From Methanomicrobiales archaeon HGW-Methanomicrobiales-6 (GTDB lineage Archaea > Halobacteriota > Methanomicrobia > Methanomicrobiales > Methanoculleaceae): a DNA stretch of 39,954 bases. Position 1 is the first letter of the stretch. Every line of letters begins with the position of its first letter. The translations under genes and the position numbers were made by a program. The notes below the pieces were generated by a model, which made no database searches, had not been told where the DNA came from, and saw only the letters and a program-made list of their open reading frames with translations. Below are positions 17,404 to 24,601 of this stretch, in pieces. The stretch covers positions 9,011 to 48,964 of the forward strand of contig PGYH01000018.1 of NCBI GenBank assembly GCA_002839575.1, given 5' to 3'.

Positions 17404-17757
17404 TCACCCGGCCCCTTCCGGGGCCTGCCCGAAGACGATTGCGAGCAGGGGAAATACGATCAGACTGACCCCGACGTAGCCCAGGATACCGATGTTCCGG
17501 ATACCCATACCGGCAAGCGCCGCGCCGATTAACCCCGCGAGGCTCTGTATGCCGCCGATGACCATAAGAATCTGGAGCGTTCTCTCCAGAACTCCGGTGC
17601 GGCAACGATCATCGGGAGGGGGGCAAGATGTCCCACGCGAGGATGTCCGGTGCATACACCACCGGCGGCCACTCAAAGGAGAAGAGGAAAGGAGCCCGCG
17701 AGAGTCCCGCGGACGTGATCAGGGGGAATACCGCTACCCATACGCAATTTCCAGCGA
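17404..17757 (-). pseudogene. Frameshifted membrane-protein gene
   Basis: Three leftward frames join to give one plausible membrane protein. The first reads VFPLITSAGLSRAPFLFSF then EWPPVVYAPDILAWDI (about 17740-17640). The second adds PLPMIVAAPEFW (about 17630-17590). The third continues LERTLQILMVIGGIQSLAGL then IGAALAGMGIRNIGILGYVG and a final helix (about 17590-17404). Each shift falls at the point where the previous frame loses sense, once in a run of C residues. That is the pattern of a gene broken by two small indels. The only intact piece starts at ATG 17565 and would give 53 residues. The 5' end overlaps the cysteine hydrolase gene's 3' end, so it is also truncated. Family not identified. 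Confidence 0.55.
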
Positions 17758-18297
17758 CCGGATCCATTCTGCGGTCGTCATCACCTGCGAGAATCGCATC
17801 TGCTGGGTCACGAGGACTGCCCGGTGAAGGTCGGCATCGGAGATCGTCCCGGCCCGGTTGGTAACGGAGAGCGTCCCGGTGGCATCCGAGAGGAATTTCA
17901 CGCCGTACCCGTTATGGAATGCCTGCCGGGCGGTCGAATCACAGCACATCTGGGACATGTAGCCGGAGATGGTCACGGAACTGACGGAATGTTCTCTAAG
18001 CCAGGCATCAAGGCCGGTATCGGTGAAGCTCCCCGGCAGAGCCTTCTCGATGAGCAGGTCATACGGCCGCTTCTTCACTTCGGGATGGAGTTCCCATGCC
18101 GGGGTTCCGGACCGGAACGACGGGGCATCCGGAACGGTGCTGGTGTGCCGGATCACCACGACCGGGACATCTGCAGCACGTGCGGCGTCCATCGCCTGAA
18201 GGATGCTGGTCAGGCTCGCCTTCGGGTATGTTATCGGCAGATTGCCGGAGAAATATTCGTTCTGGACATCGATGACCAGTAATGCTTCCTTCATCAT
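17734..18297 (-). CDS. Isochorismatase-family cysteine hydrolase
   Basis: The 187 residues match the isochorismatase-like hydrolase family, whose members use an Asp-Lys-Cys triad. The aspartate is in [12 protein letters not shown] (about residue 9), the lysine in [18 protein letters not shown] (about 97) and the cysteine in [17 protein letters not shown] (about 130). [17 protein letters not shown] matches the family's cis-peptide and catalytic segment. Substrates range from isochorismate to nicotinamide; this branch is unassigned. Start ATG 18297 (or 18294) overlaps the GNAT stop codon, so the two genes are coupled. Codon use is less GC-rich than in core genes here. Confidence 0.88.
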   Translation of the reverse strand: MMKEALLVIDVQNEYFSGNLPITYPKASLTSILQAMDAARAADVPVVVIRHTSTVPDAPSFRSGTPAWELHPEVKKRPYDLLIEKALPGSFTDTGLDAWLREHSVSSVTISGYMSQMCCDSTARQAFHNGYGVKFLSDATGTLSVTNRAGTISDADLHRAVLVTQQMRFSQVMTTAEWIRSLEIAYG

Positions 18298-18776
18298 GTA
18301 TCGGCCCCGTAAAATGTAATCCTGTTGATCTCCATCCGATAGAACTCCACAGGTTTTCCCTGGATCTCCTCTATGCACTCGCCGGTAGTTCGGAAGTGCA
18401 TCTCTTCATACAGTCTTTTTGCACGCGGATTATTCTTCCGTACAATAAGGCGGATGGTGCCGGTTGCGGTATCGGAAAATCCATGCACGAGTGAGAGATA
18501 TGTGACGGTTCTTCCTACCCCTCGCCCGCATCTCTCCGGGTGGAGTGCGATCCGGAACTCGGCAATGCCGCCGGGCTCGCGTGCAATGATCGAAAAACCG
18601 GCAATCGTTCCTTCATCGTCGGCGATAAGAATATCCGCGTCGGGTCTTTGCGAGTATTCATCCAGCCAGCCCCTGTCTCTGAGCGCGTAATCGAGATCGC
18701 TGAATTCAGCAGGGTAGGGAGGCCATCCTTTGATGACGGCAATGTCGTCCTGGGTGGCTTGACGAAGGAAGATCAT
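18294..18776 (-). CDS. GNAT-family N-acetyltransferase
   Basis: The 160-residue protein has the GNAT fold that moves acetyl groups from acetyl-CoA to amines. [17 protein letters not shown] opens the domain. [17 protein letters not shown] and [20 protein letters not shown] form strands 2-4 and the acetyl-CoA loop (R/Q-x-x-G-x-G/A as RCGRGVG, about residue 85). [19 protein letters not shown] is the typical C-terminal signature. The acceptor is unknown. Its stop codon overlaps the start of the cysteine hydrolase by 4 bases (ATGA), so they are co-translated. An inverted repeat lies 24-55 bases upstream of the start. Confidence 0.92.
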   Translation of the reverse strand: MIFLRQATQDDIAVIKGWPPYPAEFSDLDYALRDRGWLDEYSQRPDADILIADDEGTIAGFSIIAREPGGIAEFRIALHPERCGRGVGRTVTYLSLVHGFSDTATGTIRLIVRKNNPRAKRLYEEMHFRTTGECIEEIQGKPVEFYRMEINRITFYGADT

Positions 18777-18799
18777 TCTCGGTAGAAGGTGATCTTATT

Positions 18800-18831
18800 G
18801 TTATTCGTTATTAGAGATGATGGCGAATAAC
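18800..18831. promoter_or_regulatory. Inverted repeat in the GNAT-hydrolase promoter
   Basis: GTTATTCG at 18800-18807 is matched exactly by CGAATAAC at 18824-18831, with 16 bases between. It lies just upstream of the GNAT start in an AT-rich stretch that also holds the likely TATA element. An operator is more likely than a terminator because no gene ends here. Confidence 0.4.
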
Positions 18832-19050
18832 CGTAAATATCGCTGTACGAAGAGATATTCTCGACGTGATTGCAGGGAGAGTAAAAAGCAGGGAACATCC
18901 GGGGAATTTGGGAAAACAAAAGTAATTCCGTCTCACAACCCCTCTCCCAGGCCCGTTTGCGGCTGTGGTGCCGCCGGGGGATTGGTCGCCCTGTTGGAGA
19001 TCCCACCGGTTCTCCGTTGCGGTGCTCATGGGTGAGGCGGGTCTGTGTAC

Positions 19051-19225
19051 GTCAACGCAGGTTGACTTAGAAGAGAGGTGTCGACGCTATGTCAACTTGC
19101 GTTGACTTAGAAGGGAGATGTCAATGCTACGTCAACCGGGATTGACATATACACCACTGCCTCTCTGTAAGTTACGTCTGGTTGACTTAGATTTCTGAAT
19201 CGCGTCTAAGTCAACTTGTGTTGAC
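19051..19225. repeat. Five GTCAAC-N4-GTTGAC palindromes at 40-bp spacing (operator array)
   Basis: Sites start at 19051, 19091, 19131, 19171 and 19210, so the period is 40, 40, 40 and 39 bases. Sites 1, 2 and 5 are perfect 6-bp inverted repeats around 4 bases (GCAG, TTGC, TTGT). Site 3 has one mismatch (ATTGAC). Site 4 keeps only the right arm intact (GTTACG...GTTGAC). Four of five are followed by CTTAGA or CTTGTA. Units 1 and 2 are alike over the whole 40 bases, so the array arose by tandem duplication and later decay. The last site ends 11 bases before the fic TATA box. This is best read as an array of dimer-binding operators controlling fic. The gap from 18777 to 19050 holds nothing else recognised. 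Confidence 0.8.
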
Positions 19226-19236
19226 TTGTAAGGCAA

Positions 19237-19244
19237 TTTATATT
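19237..19244 (+). promoter_or_regulatory. TATA box of the fic gene
   Basis: TTTATATT is preceded by a purine-rich AAGGCAA that could serve as the BRE. Counting about 25 bases downstream puts transcription start at the ATG at 19267, so the message is probably leaderless. That favours ATG 19267 over GTG 19258. Confidence 0.6.
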
Positions 19245-19266
19245 GTTCTAGATTGAAGTGTACTGC

Positions 19267-20421
19267 ATGGAGAGGTATCCCGATAATAGAGCGGGGGTCT
19301 TCGTCCGCCAAGATGGGTATGACGCGTTTATTCCGCACCCTTTACCGCCCCCGGATCTGGTTTTCGATGAGGGAATTCTCTATCTATTATCGAGAGCCGA
19401 TGGCGCTCTTGCCCGCCTTGACGGAGTTACCCAGGTGCTCCCGAACCCGGACCTTTTCGTGGCGATGTACATTAAAAAGGAGGCGCTGTTAAGTTCGCAG
19501 ATCGAGGGTACGCAGGCATCCCTTCAGGGTGTTCTCGAATTCGAAGCCCACATCCGGCCCAGAGACGACATCAACGAGATCCAGGAGGTCTTGAACTACA
19601 TAAAAGCGCTTCATCACGGCATAGAGAAACTGGGGTTCTCACCCCTGTCTCTTGATCTGATGAATGAAATTCACCGCTTTTTGATTCAGGGGACGCGGGG
19701 ATCGCATAAACTTCCAGGCCGGTTACGGCACGTTCAGAACTGGATCGGTGTACCGGGAGGAACCATCCAGGATGCAGTATTCGTTCCGCCGCCGCCGGAG
19801 CAGGTTCCGGGGCTTATGCAGGATCTGGAGCAATTTATCCAGAGCCACGATAGAACGCCGACGCTTGTGAAGGCTGCTCTCATCCACGCTCAACTGGAAA
19901 CGATCCATCCGTACCTGGATGGCAACGGGAGAATGGGCCGGTTGATGATCACGTTTTATCTCTGCTCTAAGGACGTCCTGGCGAGGCCGCTGTTGTATCT
20001 CAGTTATTATCTGAAGAGAAATCGGGAGAAGTACTATACGCTCCTCAACGGCATCCGGTACCAGGGGAACTGGGAGGCGTGGCTGGAGTTCTTCCTTCAA
20101 GGCGTAATAGAGGTATCCAATAATTCCATCGAAACCGCAAAGAGAATCATTCAACTCAAGGAAACGCTGATTGAAAAATTGCTGGAGAACAATATCGGCG
20201 GCGTCAATGCGGTTAAACTGATCGATACGCTCTTTGATCACCCCATCATCACAATAGGGCAGATAACAGAGGAATTGCGCATCAGTCGTCAGGCCGCAAC
20301 CAAGCTTGTAGGAAAATTCGAGGATATCGGTATCGTGGAAGAGATCACCGGGAAGGAACGGTATAAGCAGTACATGTTTGTGGATTACGTCAGGATCATC
20401 GAGGAAGGGACGCGAATATAG
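19267..20421 (+). CDS. Fic-family protein (AMP transferase) with C-terminal winged helix
   Basis: Fic enzymes usually attach AMP to hydroxyl side chains of target proteins. In this 384-residue protein the catalytic motif HPYLDGNGRMGR (about residues 214-225) matches HPFx(D/E)GNGRxxR in full, including the catalytic histidine. The N-terminal auto-inhibitory motif (S/T)xxxE(G/N) is present as SSQIEG at about 76-81, so this is a class II Fic that holds itself in check. The dimer and flap region QDAVFVPPPPEQVP lies between. The C-terminus (about 310-375, ITIGQITEELRISRQAATKL) is a winged helix-turn-helix, so the protein may bind DNA. The operator array directly upstream suggests autoregulation. 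Base composition is less GC-rich than in core genes, hinting at transfer. An Imm-5-like gene follows after 10 bases. Confidence 0.93.
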   Translation: MERYPDNRAGVFVRQDGYDAFIPHPLPPPDLVFDEGILYLLSRADGALARLDGVTQVLPNPDLFVAMYIKKEALLSSQIEGTQASLQGVLEFEAHIRPRDDINEIQEVLNYIKALHHGIEKLGFSPLSLDLMNEIHRFLIQGTRGSHKLPGRLRHVQNWIGVPGGTIQDAVFVPPPPEQVPGLMQDLEQFIQSHDRTPTLVKAALIHAQLETIHPYLDGNGRMGRLMITFYLCSKDVLARPLLYLSYYLKRNREKYYTLLNGIRYQGNWEAWLEFFLQGVIEVSNNSIETAKRIIQLKETLIEKLLENNIGGVNAVKLIDTLFDHPIITIGQITEELRISRQAATKLVGKFEDIGIVEEITGKERYKQYMFVDYVRIIEEGTRI

Positions 20422-20431
20422 TTGATTGTCC

Positions 20432-20923
20432 ATGAAGAAATACAGCAGACAGGATCAGACAACGATGGCTGCCTGGGCCGCGGACTGCGCCGGGCGGGTG
20501 CTCCCGCTCTTTGAGAAGGCATACCCGGAGGATGACCGGCCGCGGAGAGCCATCGAGACGGCCCGAACGTGGGTCAGGACAGGCATCTTCAGGATGGCTG
20601 AGATCCGCGGGGCGTCGCTCGCCGCCCATGCCGCCGCCCGCGACGCCAAAGAGAATGACACGGCTTGCTTTGCTGCCCGCGCCGCGGGCCAGGCGGTGGC
20701 GACCGCACACGTCCCCCAGCACGCCTATGGGGGGGCTTATTACGCTTTGAAAGCCGTCGCGGCGGCGGACCCGGCGAACGCCGTGGTGAATGTTACCCGG
20801 GAGCGGGCGTGGCAGGCGGAGCGGCTCCCCGTGGGGTTGAGGGAGGAGATTATGGAGAGGATTGTTGTTGAGGAGCGCGGGGGCGGGGTTTCTGTTAAAC
20901 TGAGGAAGGGGGAGGGGTTTTGA
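20432..20923 (+). CDS. Putative immunity protein (Imm-5-like)
   Basis: The 163-residue helical protein matches a family annotated as putative immunity protein, Imm-5-like. Hallmarks are AAWAADCAGRVLPLFEKAYP, DDRPRRAIETARTWV and the Ala-rich EIRGASLAAHAAARDAKEND, with ACFAARAAGQAVATAHVPQH and AYGGAYYALKAVAAA. Such proteins were first listed next to polymorphic toxins, but many members stand alone and their action is untested. Here it starts 10 bases after the fic stop (ATG 20432; TTG 20426 is also possible), so cotranscription with fic is likely. Its GC content is far higher than that of fic, so the two were probably not acquired together. Confidence 0.72.
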   Translation: MKKYSRQDQTTMAAWAADCAGRVLPLFEKAYPEDDRPRRAIETARTWVRTGIFRMAEIRGASLAAHAAARDAKENDTACFAARAAGQAVATAHVPQHAYGGAYYALKAVAAADPANAVVNVTRERAWQAERLPVGLREEIMERIVVEERGGGVSVKLRKGEGF

Positions 20924-21002
20924 GGGATTCGTGCCCCGACCGAGGGCTGATCGCGACAACCACATCCTACACCCTGTCTCATGCATCCACTCCAGAACCC
21001 GA

Positions 21003-21815
21003 TCACCCCACCTCCCGCAGATCCCTCCGCACCCGCCGCCGCATATACCACTCCGCTACCGTGCCCAACGCATGGTAGACCGGGTTGACCGGAACGTCCA
21101 CAAAGTAGCGCCTCCCCCTCTCGAACCACCCCTTCCCGGCCCAGTAGGCGTGGTCCGCGGGGCTCCGGTCGCCCAGCTCGTCGCAGGGCGCTCTCCCGAT
21201 ATGGAACGCCATCACGTCGAAGAGCCCCGGCTTCCTCGGCGTTTCCCTCCGGAGCGCGGCGAGAAAGGCCTTTGCCGCCGCCTGCAGTTTCTCTTCGTTC
21301 TCCCGAAGCCGGTAGGCGGGGAGCGGGCCCATCTTCGCGTGGGAGACGATCCCCGCCCTGGCGACGACCTCGAAACCCCAGATGCGGGCCACCGCGTTGA
21401 GGTAGTCCAGCACGTCCTTGTCTCCCATCACCCCGACGGTGGTGAGAAGCAGCGCCTTCTGCCGGAAGAACCGGGGGCGGTGGAAGATGTAGGAGTGGCG
21501 GTCGATGAAGACCTTCATCAGCCCCGAGACCTGGAACCCGTACACCGGGGTGGCGAAGATCACCCCGTCCGCGGCATGCATCTTCTCTTCCAGGAGGGCC
21601 GAATCGTCCTTGATGGGGCAGTACTCCTCCCCCCGGTCGAAACAGGTGTAGCACCCGCGGCACTGCTCCAGGCCGACGTCCCCGAGCATGACGTACTCCC
21701 AGTCAACCGCTGCCTCCTCCTGGAGAATCTCGCGGATCCGTTCGGCTGCACGGTAGGTGTTTGCTTTCCGGGCGCTGCCTATGATGACCAGGACCTTTAT
21801 GGGCCGATCTTCCAT
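21003..21815 (-). CDS. NADPH-dependent FMN reductase-like flavoprotein (270 aa)
   Basis: The N-terminal 180 residues are a flavodoxin-like domain. VLVIIGSARKANTYRAAERI is the phosphate-binding loop, EQCRGCYTCFDRGEEYCPIKDD a cysteine-rich segment, and FATPVYGFQVSGLMKVFIDR the flavin-contact motif. The cysteine pattern CxxCxxC...C recalls iron-sulfur flavoproteins. About 90 additional residues follow (PADHAYWAGKGWFERGRRYF then PVNPVYHALGTVAEWYMRRR), a helical tail seen in some archaeal members. A second flavoprotein of this type lies at 13585-14178 but is shorter. The ATG at 21815 (MEDRPIKVLV) is chosen; the frame extends 9 codons further to 21842. Electron donor and acceptor are unknown. Confidence 0.85.
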   Translation of the reverse strand: MEDRPIKVLVIIGSARKANTYRAAERIREILQEEAAVDWEYVMLGDVGLEQCRGCYTCFDRGEEYCPIKDDSALLEEKMHAADGVIFATPVYGFQVSGLMKVFIDRHSYIFHRPRFFRQKALLLTTVGVMGDKDVLDYLNAVARIWGFEVVARAGIVSHAKMGPLPAYRLRENEEKLQAAAKAFLAALRRETPRKPGLFDVMAFHIGRAPCDELGDRSPADHAYWAGKGWFERGRRYFVDVPVNPVYHALGTVAEWYMRRRVRRDLREVG

Positions 21816-21884
21816 GGAAGAGTGAAGGTAACTCTCATACATAGACTTTCTTCCCCTGTACCGTCAGGTGCGTGCGGCTGTATG

Positions 21885-22150
21885 GGGGAAAGGGGGCACA
21901 AAAAGAGATTAAATGCAGAACAGGGTGAATAAACAGTTCCGGTGCCGCGCTCATCGCAACGTGCTGCTGCCCGGGCGTGACGACGACCCTGCTGTTCGGC
22001 AACGCCGCATGCACCGCCGCCCCTCGCCCGGGCCATCGACCGCGCCGATCCCGGGGTCCGGGCAAGTATGATCCCCCGGGCGACAAAAATACTCAGAGCG
22101 GAGGGTGAAAGTGTAGTCCTTCGGGTAGGCCCGCTCACGCTGGTTGATGA
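21885..22150 (-). pseudogene. Alpha/beta-hydrolase C-terminal remnant
   Basis: Within the 432-base gap upstream of the flavoprotein, the leftward strand shows a short hydrolase tail: VHAALPNSRVVVTPGQQHVA then MSAAPELFIHPVLHLISF (about 22020-21905). That resembles the end of alpha/beta hydrolases, where GQQHVA carries the catalytic histidine. In a neighbouring frame RERAYPKDYTFTLRSEYF (about 22135-22085) resembles the strand before it in the same family. The two pieces are in different frames, and the nucleophile-elbow region is absent. I interpret this as a decayed gene. The remaining gap up to 22275 contains only AT-rich promoter-like sequence for the CDF gene. Confidence 0.45.
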
Positions 22151-22274
22151 GTGCCCTTCTAATGGTGCTGCTCCCGTATCCTCCGCCGTGAGGGGCTGTC
22201 ACGGTGCCGCTGTTTCTTCCCCATCAAATAGGCTATAATGGTTAGATTAATGGAAACATCACGCCAAGGAATGC

Positions 22275-23543
22275 ATGACGGGGCGATCCGGTATGCAGGA
22301 AGAGGTGCAGAAGAAGGCGGGGCCTGATCAGACGCCGGAGTCCGTCATCCTGCGTGTTGCGTATTACTCCCTTGCCGTCAACGCCGGGCTGGTCGTCGCA
22401 AAACTGCTACTCTCGGTCTATACGGGGAGCCTTGCCCTCCGTGCGGACGGCATACATTCGTTCGTGGACGTGGTCGCCTCGCTTGCGCTGATCGTGGGGG
22501 TGTACCTCTCCTCGCGCAAACGCCGGGATTTCCCGTATGGGCTTTATAAGGTGGAGAATGTCGTCGCGGTAGCCATTGCCCTCCTCATCTTCTTCACCGC
22601 CTTCGAGATTGCGGCGGAGGCGGTGACGGGCGATGCCGCCGCCCAGCCCTACAGCGGGTGGGTCCTCCTCGCCGTTGCCGCCTTCATCCCGGTGCCGTAT
22701 ATCCTCGGCACCTACGAGGTGAACGTGGGGCGGAAGTACAACTCCCCAAGCCTGATCGCGGACGGGAGGCAGCACCGGGTGGATGTCCTCTCGTCCTCGA
22801 TCGTGTTCTTCGCGCTCCTCGGGCAGTTCTTCGGCATACCCCTGGACCGGATCGCAGCCGTCGTTGTCGCTGTCTTCATCGTCCGGGCGGGCTGGGGGAT
22901 CTTAAAAGACAGCATGCGAACTCTCCTGGATGCCTCGGTCGATTACGATACGCTCAACGAGATCCGCAGCATCATCCTCTCGGATCCGAAGGTGAGCGGC
23001 ATCAAGAGTATCACGGGGCGCAACTCCGGGCGCTACATCTTCGTGGAGGCGATGGTTGAGATGGCGGAGTCGGATTTTGGGAAGGCGCACCGAGAAAGCG
23101 AGCGCATCGAGCAGGATATACGGCGTCAGGTGCAGAACGTCGAGCGGGTCCTCATCCACTATGAGCCCAAAAAGAAGACGCACCTGCGGTATGCGGTGCC
23201 GCTGCAGGACCGGGAGGGGTCGATCAGCGCTCACTTCGGTGAAGCGCCGTATTTCGCGATCCTCGACTATGACGTTGAGAAGAACCAAATCGAGCGCCAG
23301 GACACCATCTCCAATCCATTTACGGATGTGGAGAAGCGGAAGGGTGGACAGGTGGCGGAGATGCTGCTCGCGCAAAAGATCGATGTGGTCTTCGTGCATC
23401 ACTCGCTCGCGGGGAGGGCGGCAGGCTACGCGCTTGAGGCGGCGGGGGTCGAGATGAGGGCGACCTCCGCGACAACGCTTGCGGAACTGATCGACGATGT
23501 GGTCGTGAATCATGGGGAAGAGACCGGCGCTTCGCCCCGGTGA
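22275..23543 (+). CDS. Cation diffusion facilitator fused to NifX/NafY-like domain
   Basis: The first 300 of 422 residues are a CDF (cation efflux) transporter that exports divalent metals in exchange for protons. Six membrane helices are present. The metal-binding positions are LRADGIHSFVDVVAS in helix 2 and IADGRQHRVDVLSS in helix 5, both with the His/Asp pattern. A cytoplasmic domain (DYDTLNEIRSIILSDPKVSG, EMAESDFGKAHRESERIEQDI) follows, including the EKAH-like loop. Residues about 305-410 (LRYAVPLQDREGSISAHFGE, GGQVAEMLLAQKIDVVFVHH) form a dinitrogenase iron-molybdenum cofactor biosynthesis (NifX/NafY) domain, which binds metal clusters. The join is in frame. The added domain may sense or deliver the metal; iron is a reasonable guess. 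Confidence 0.92.
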   Translation: MTGRSGMQEEVQKKAGPDQTPESVILRVAYYSLAVNAGLVVAKLLLSVYTGSLALRADGIHSFVDVVASLALIVGVYLSSRKRRDFPYGLYKVENVVAVAIALLIFFTAFEIAAEAVTGDAAAQPYSGWVLLAVAAFIPVPYILGTYEVNVGRKYNSPSLIADGRQHRVDVLSSSIVFFALLGQFFGIPLDRIAAVVVAVFIVRAGWGILKDSMRTLLDASVDYDTLNEIRSIILSDPKVSGIKSITGRNSGRYIFVEAMVEMAESDFGKAHRESERIEQDIRRQVQNVERVLIHYEPKKKTHLRYAVPLQDREGSISAHFGEAPYFAILDYDVEKNQIERQDTISNPFTDVEKRKGGQVAEMLLAQKIDVVFVHHSLAGRAAGYALEAAGVEMRATSATTLAELIDDVVVNHGEETGASPR

Positions 23544-23661
23544 TCTCTTCGTTTATAGATCCGGATGAGATGCCTCGAACCGACCGGGAGCATTGGACTA
23601 TGAGGGAGAATTAAAATCCTGGCCTTTCTATTGCATCCCGATATTTCGGTCCGGTTGCGTC

Positions 23662-23892
23662 TCAGGGCGTTCCGCTGTGCCTCACGCTGACGGCAACGAC
23701 GATGGCTCCGATGATAAGAGCAACCGCTCCCGCCGCCGCCCAGGTTGGGGATGGGCCGACGACCTCTTCGCAGTTCGCGATGCATAATATCGGACGCATC
23801 CGAAGAATTCCCGTGCCCTGCAGAAGCCATAGCAGGCCGAGGGTGACTACAAAAGCGCCGAGAAGTGCTCCAATTATCTGGCTTGCCTTCAT
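23662..23892 (-). CDS. Small two-helix membrane protein (76 aa)
   Basis: The ATG at 23892 starts a 76-residue protein with two clear membrane helices, IIGALLGAFVVTLGLLWLLQ (residues 5-24) and WAAAGAVALIIGAIVVAVSV (51-70). Between them is a short extracytoplasmic loop holding two cysteines, RPILCIANCEEVVGP, which could form a disulfide or bind metal. The frame is open further upstream but without sensible protein sequence. Base composition fits the chromosome. It converges with the CDF gene and is divergent from the kinase gene. Function unknown; similar small proteins with this layout occur in methanogens. Confidence 0.65.
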   Translation of the reverse strand: MKASQIIGALLGAFVVTLGLLWLLQGTGILRMRPILCIANCEEVVGPSPTWAAAGAVALIIGAIVVAVSVRHSGTP

Positions 23893-24082
23893 GCTCGATC
23901 GACCGCCAATCTTCGATACCGGTAAAAATACCTTCTGCCTCGCAGGTTGTGATGTCGCCTGGCACCGTTCCGGGTTATGAGCATGGCCGGGGTAACTCCA
24001 GGCGATTGCACCTTCTGTCAAACAACCTTCATCTCCCCCAAAATCCCATCTAGATAACAATAGAGGGTTCCGGGAGAGCGGT

Positions 24083-24583
24083 ATGCATCAGCACAGAAAC
24101 ATCATCCTCATCGGGATGCCCGGCGCGGGGAAGAGCACCGTGGGCGTCATCCTTGCAAAAACGCTTGGCATGCAGTTCATCGATACGGATATCCTGATAC
24201 AGGAGCGGGCCGGGAAGATGCTGCAGGAGATCCTTGATACGGACGGGCCGGATGTCTTCAAGCGGATCGAGGAGGAGACGATCCTCTCCCTTCACCCCCG
24301 CAATGCCGTGATCGCGACGGGCGGCAGCGTGGTCTGCAGCGAGGACGCGATGGCGCACCTGAAGTCAGAAGGGCTGGCCGTATACCTGAAAATTCCGTAC
24401 GAGGAGATGGAAAAGCGGCTCAAGAACATCACGACCCGGGGGATACTCCTCCTTCCGGGCCAGAGCCTCCGCGAGATGTACGACGAGCGGGTCCCGCTCT
24501 ACGAGAAGTACGCCGATCTCACCGTCGCGTGCTCGGGCGAGGATCTCGAATCCGTGGTCGGGCGCGTGATCGAAGCGTTGTGA
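24083..24583 (+). CDS. aroK: AroK-type shikimate kinase family protein
   Basis: Shikimate kinase phosphorylates shikimate in aromatic amino acid synthesis. The 166 residues carry the P-loop GMPGAGKSTVG (10-20), the substrate-binding FIDTDILIQERAGKML (33-48) with the DxD pattern, the ATGGSVV loop (77-83) and the lid RGILLLPGQSLREMYDERVPLYEKYAD (about 115-141). These are features of the bacterial P-loop type. Most archaea use an unrelated GHMP-type shikimate kinase, so this is either a replacement by transfer or a relative with another small-molecule substrate. The lid lacks the usual RPLL form, which leaves the substrate open. No other shikimate-pathway gene is nearby. Confidence 0.85.
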   Translation: MHQHRNIILIGMPGAGKSTVGVILAKTLGMQFIDTDILIQERAGKMLQEILDTDGPDVFKRIEEETILSLHPRNAVIATGGSVVCSEDAMAHLKSEGLAVYLKIPYEEMEKRLKNITTRGILLLPGQSLREMYDERVPLYEKYADLTVACSGEDLESVVGRVIEAL

Positions 24584-24601
24584 GGGGTCCGGGATGGGGG
24601 G

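Noticed and set aside
18773-19006. A 77-codon open frame upstream of the GNAT gene
   Set aside because: It covers the GNAT promoter and inverted repeat, and its translation has no protein-like pattern.
19051-19225. The repeat array as a CRISPR
   Set aside because: The repeats are 16-bp palindromes in 40-bp units that are themselves duplicated; the intervening DNA in units 1 and 2 is nearly identical rather than unique, and no cas gene is near.
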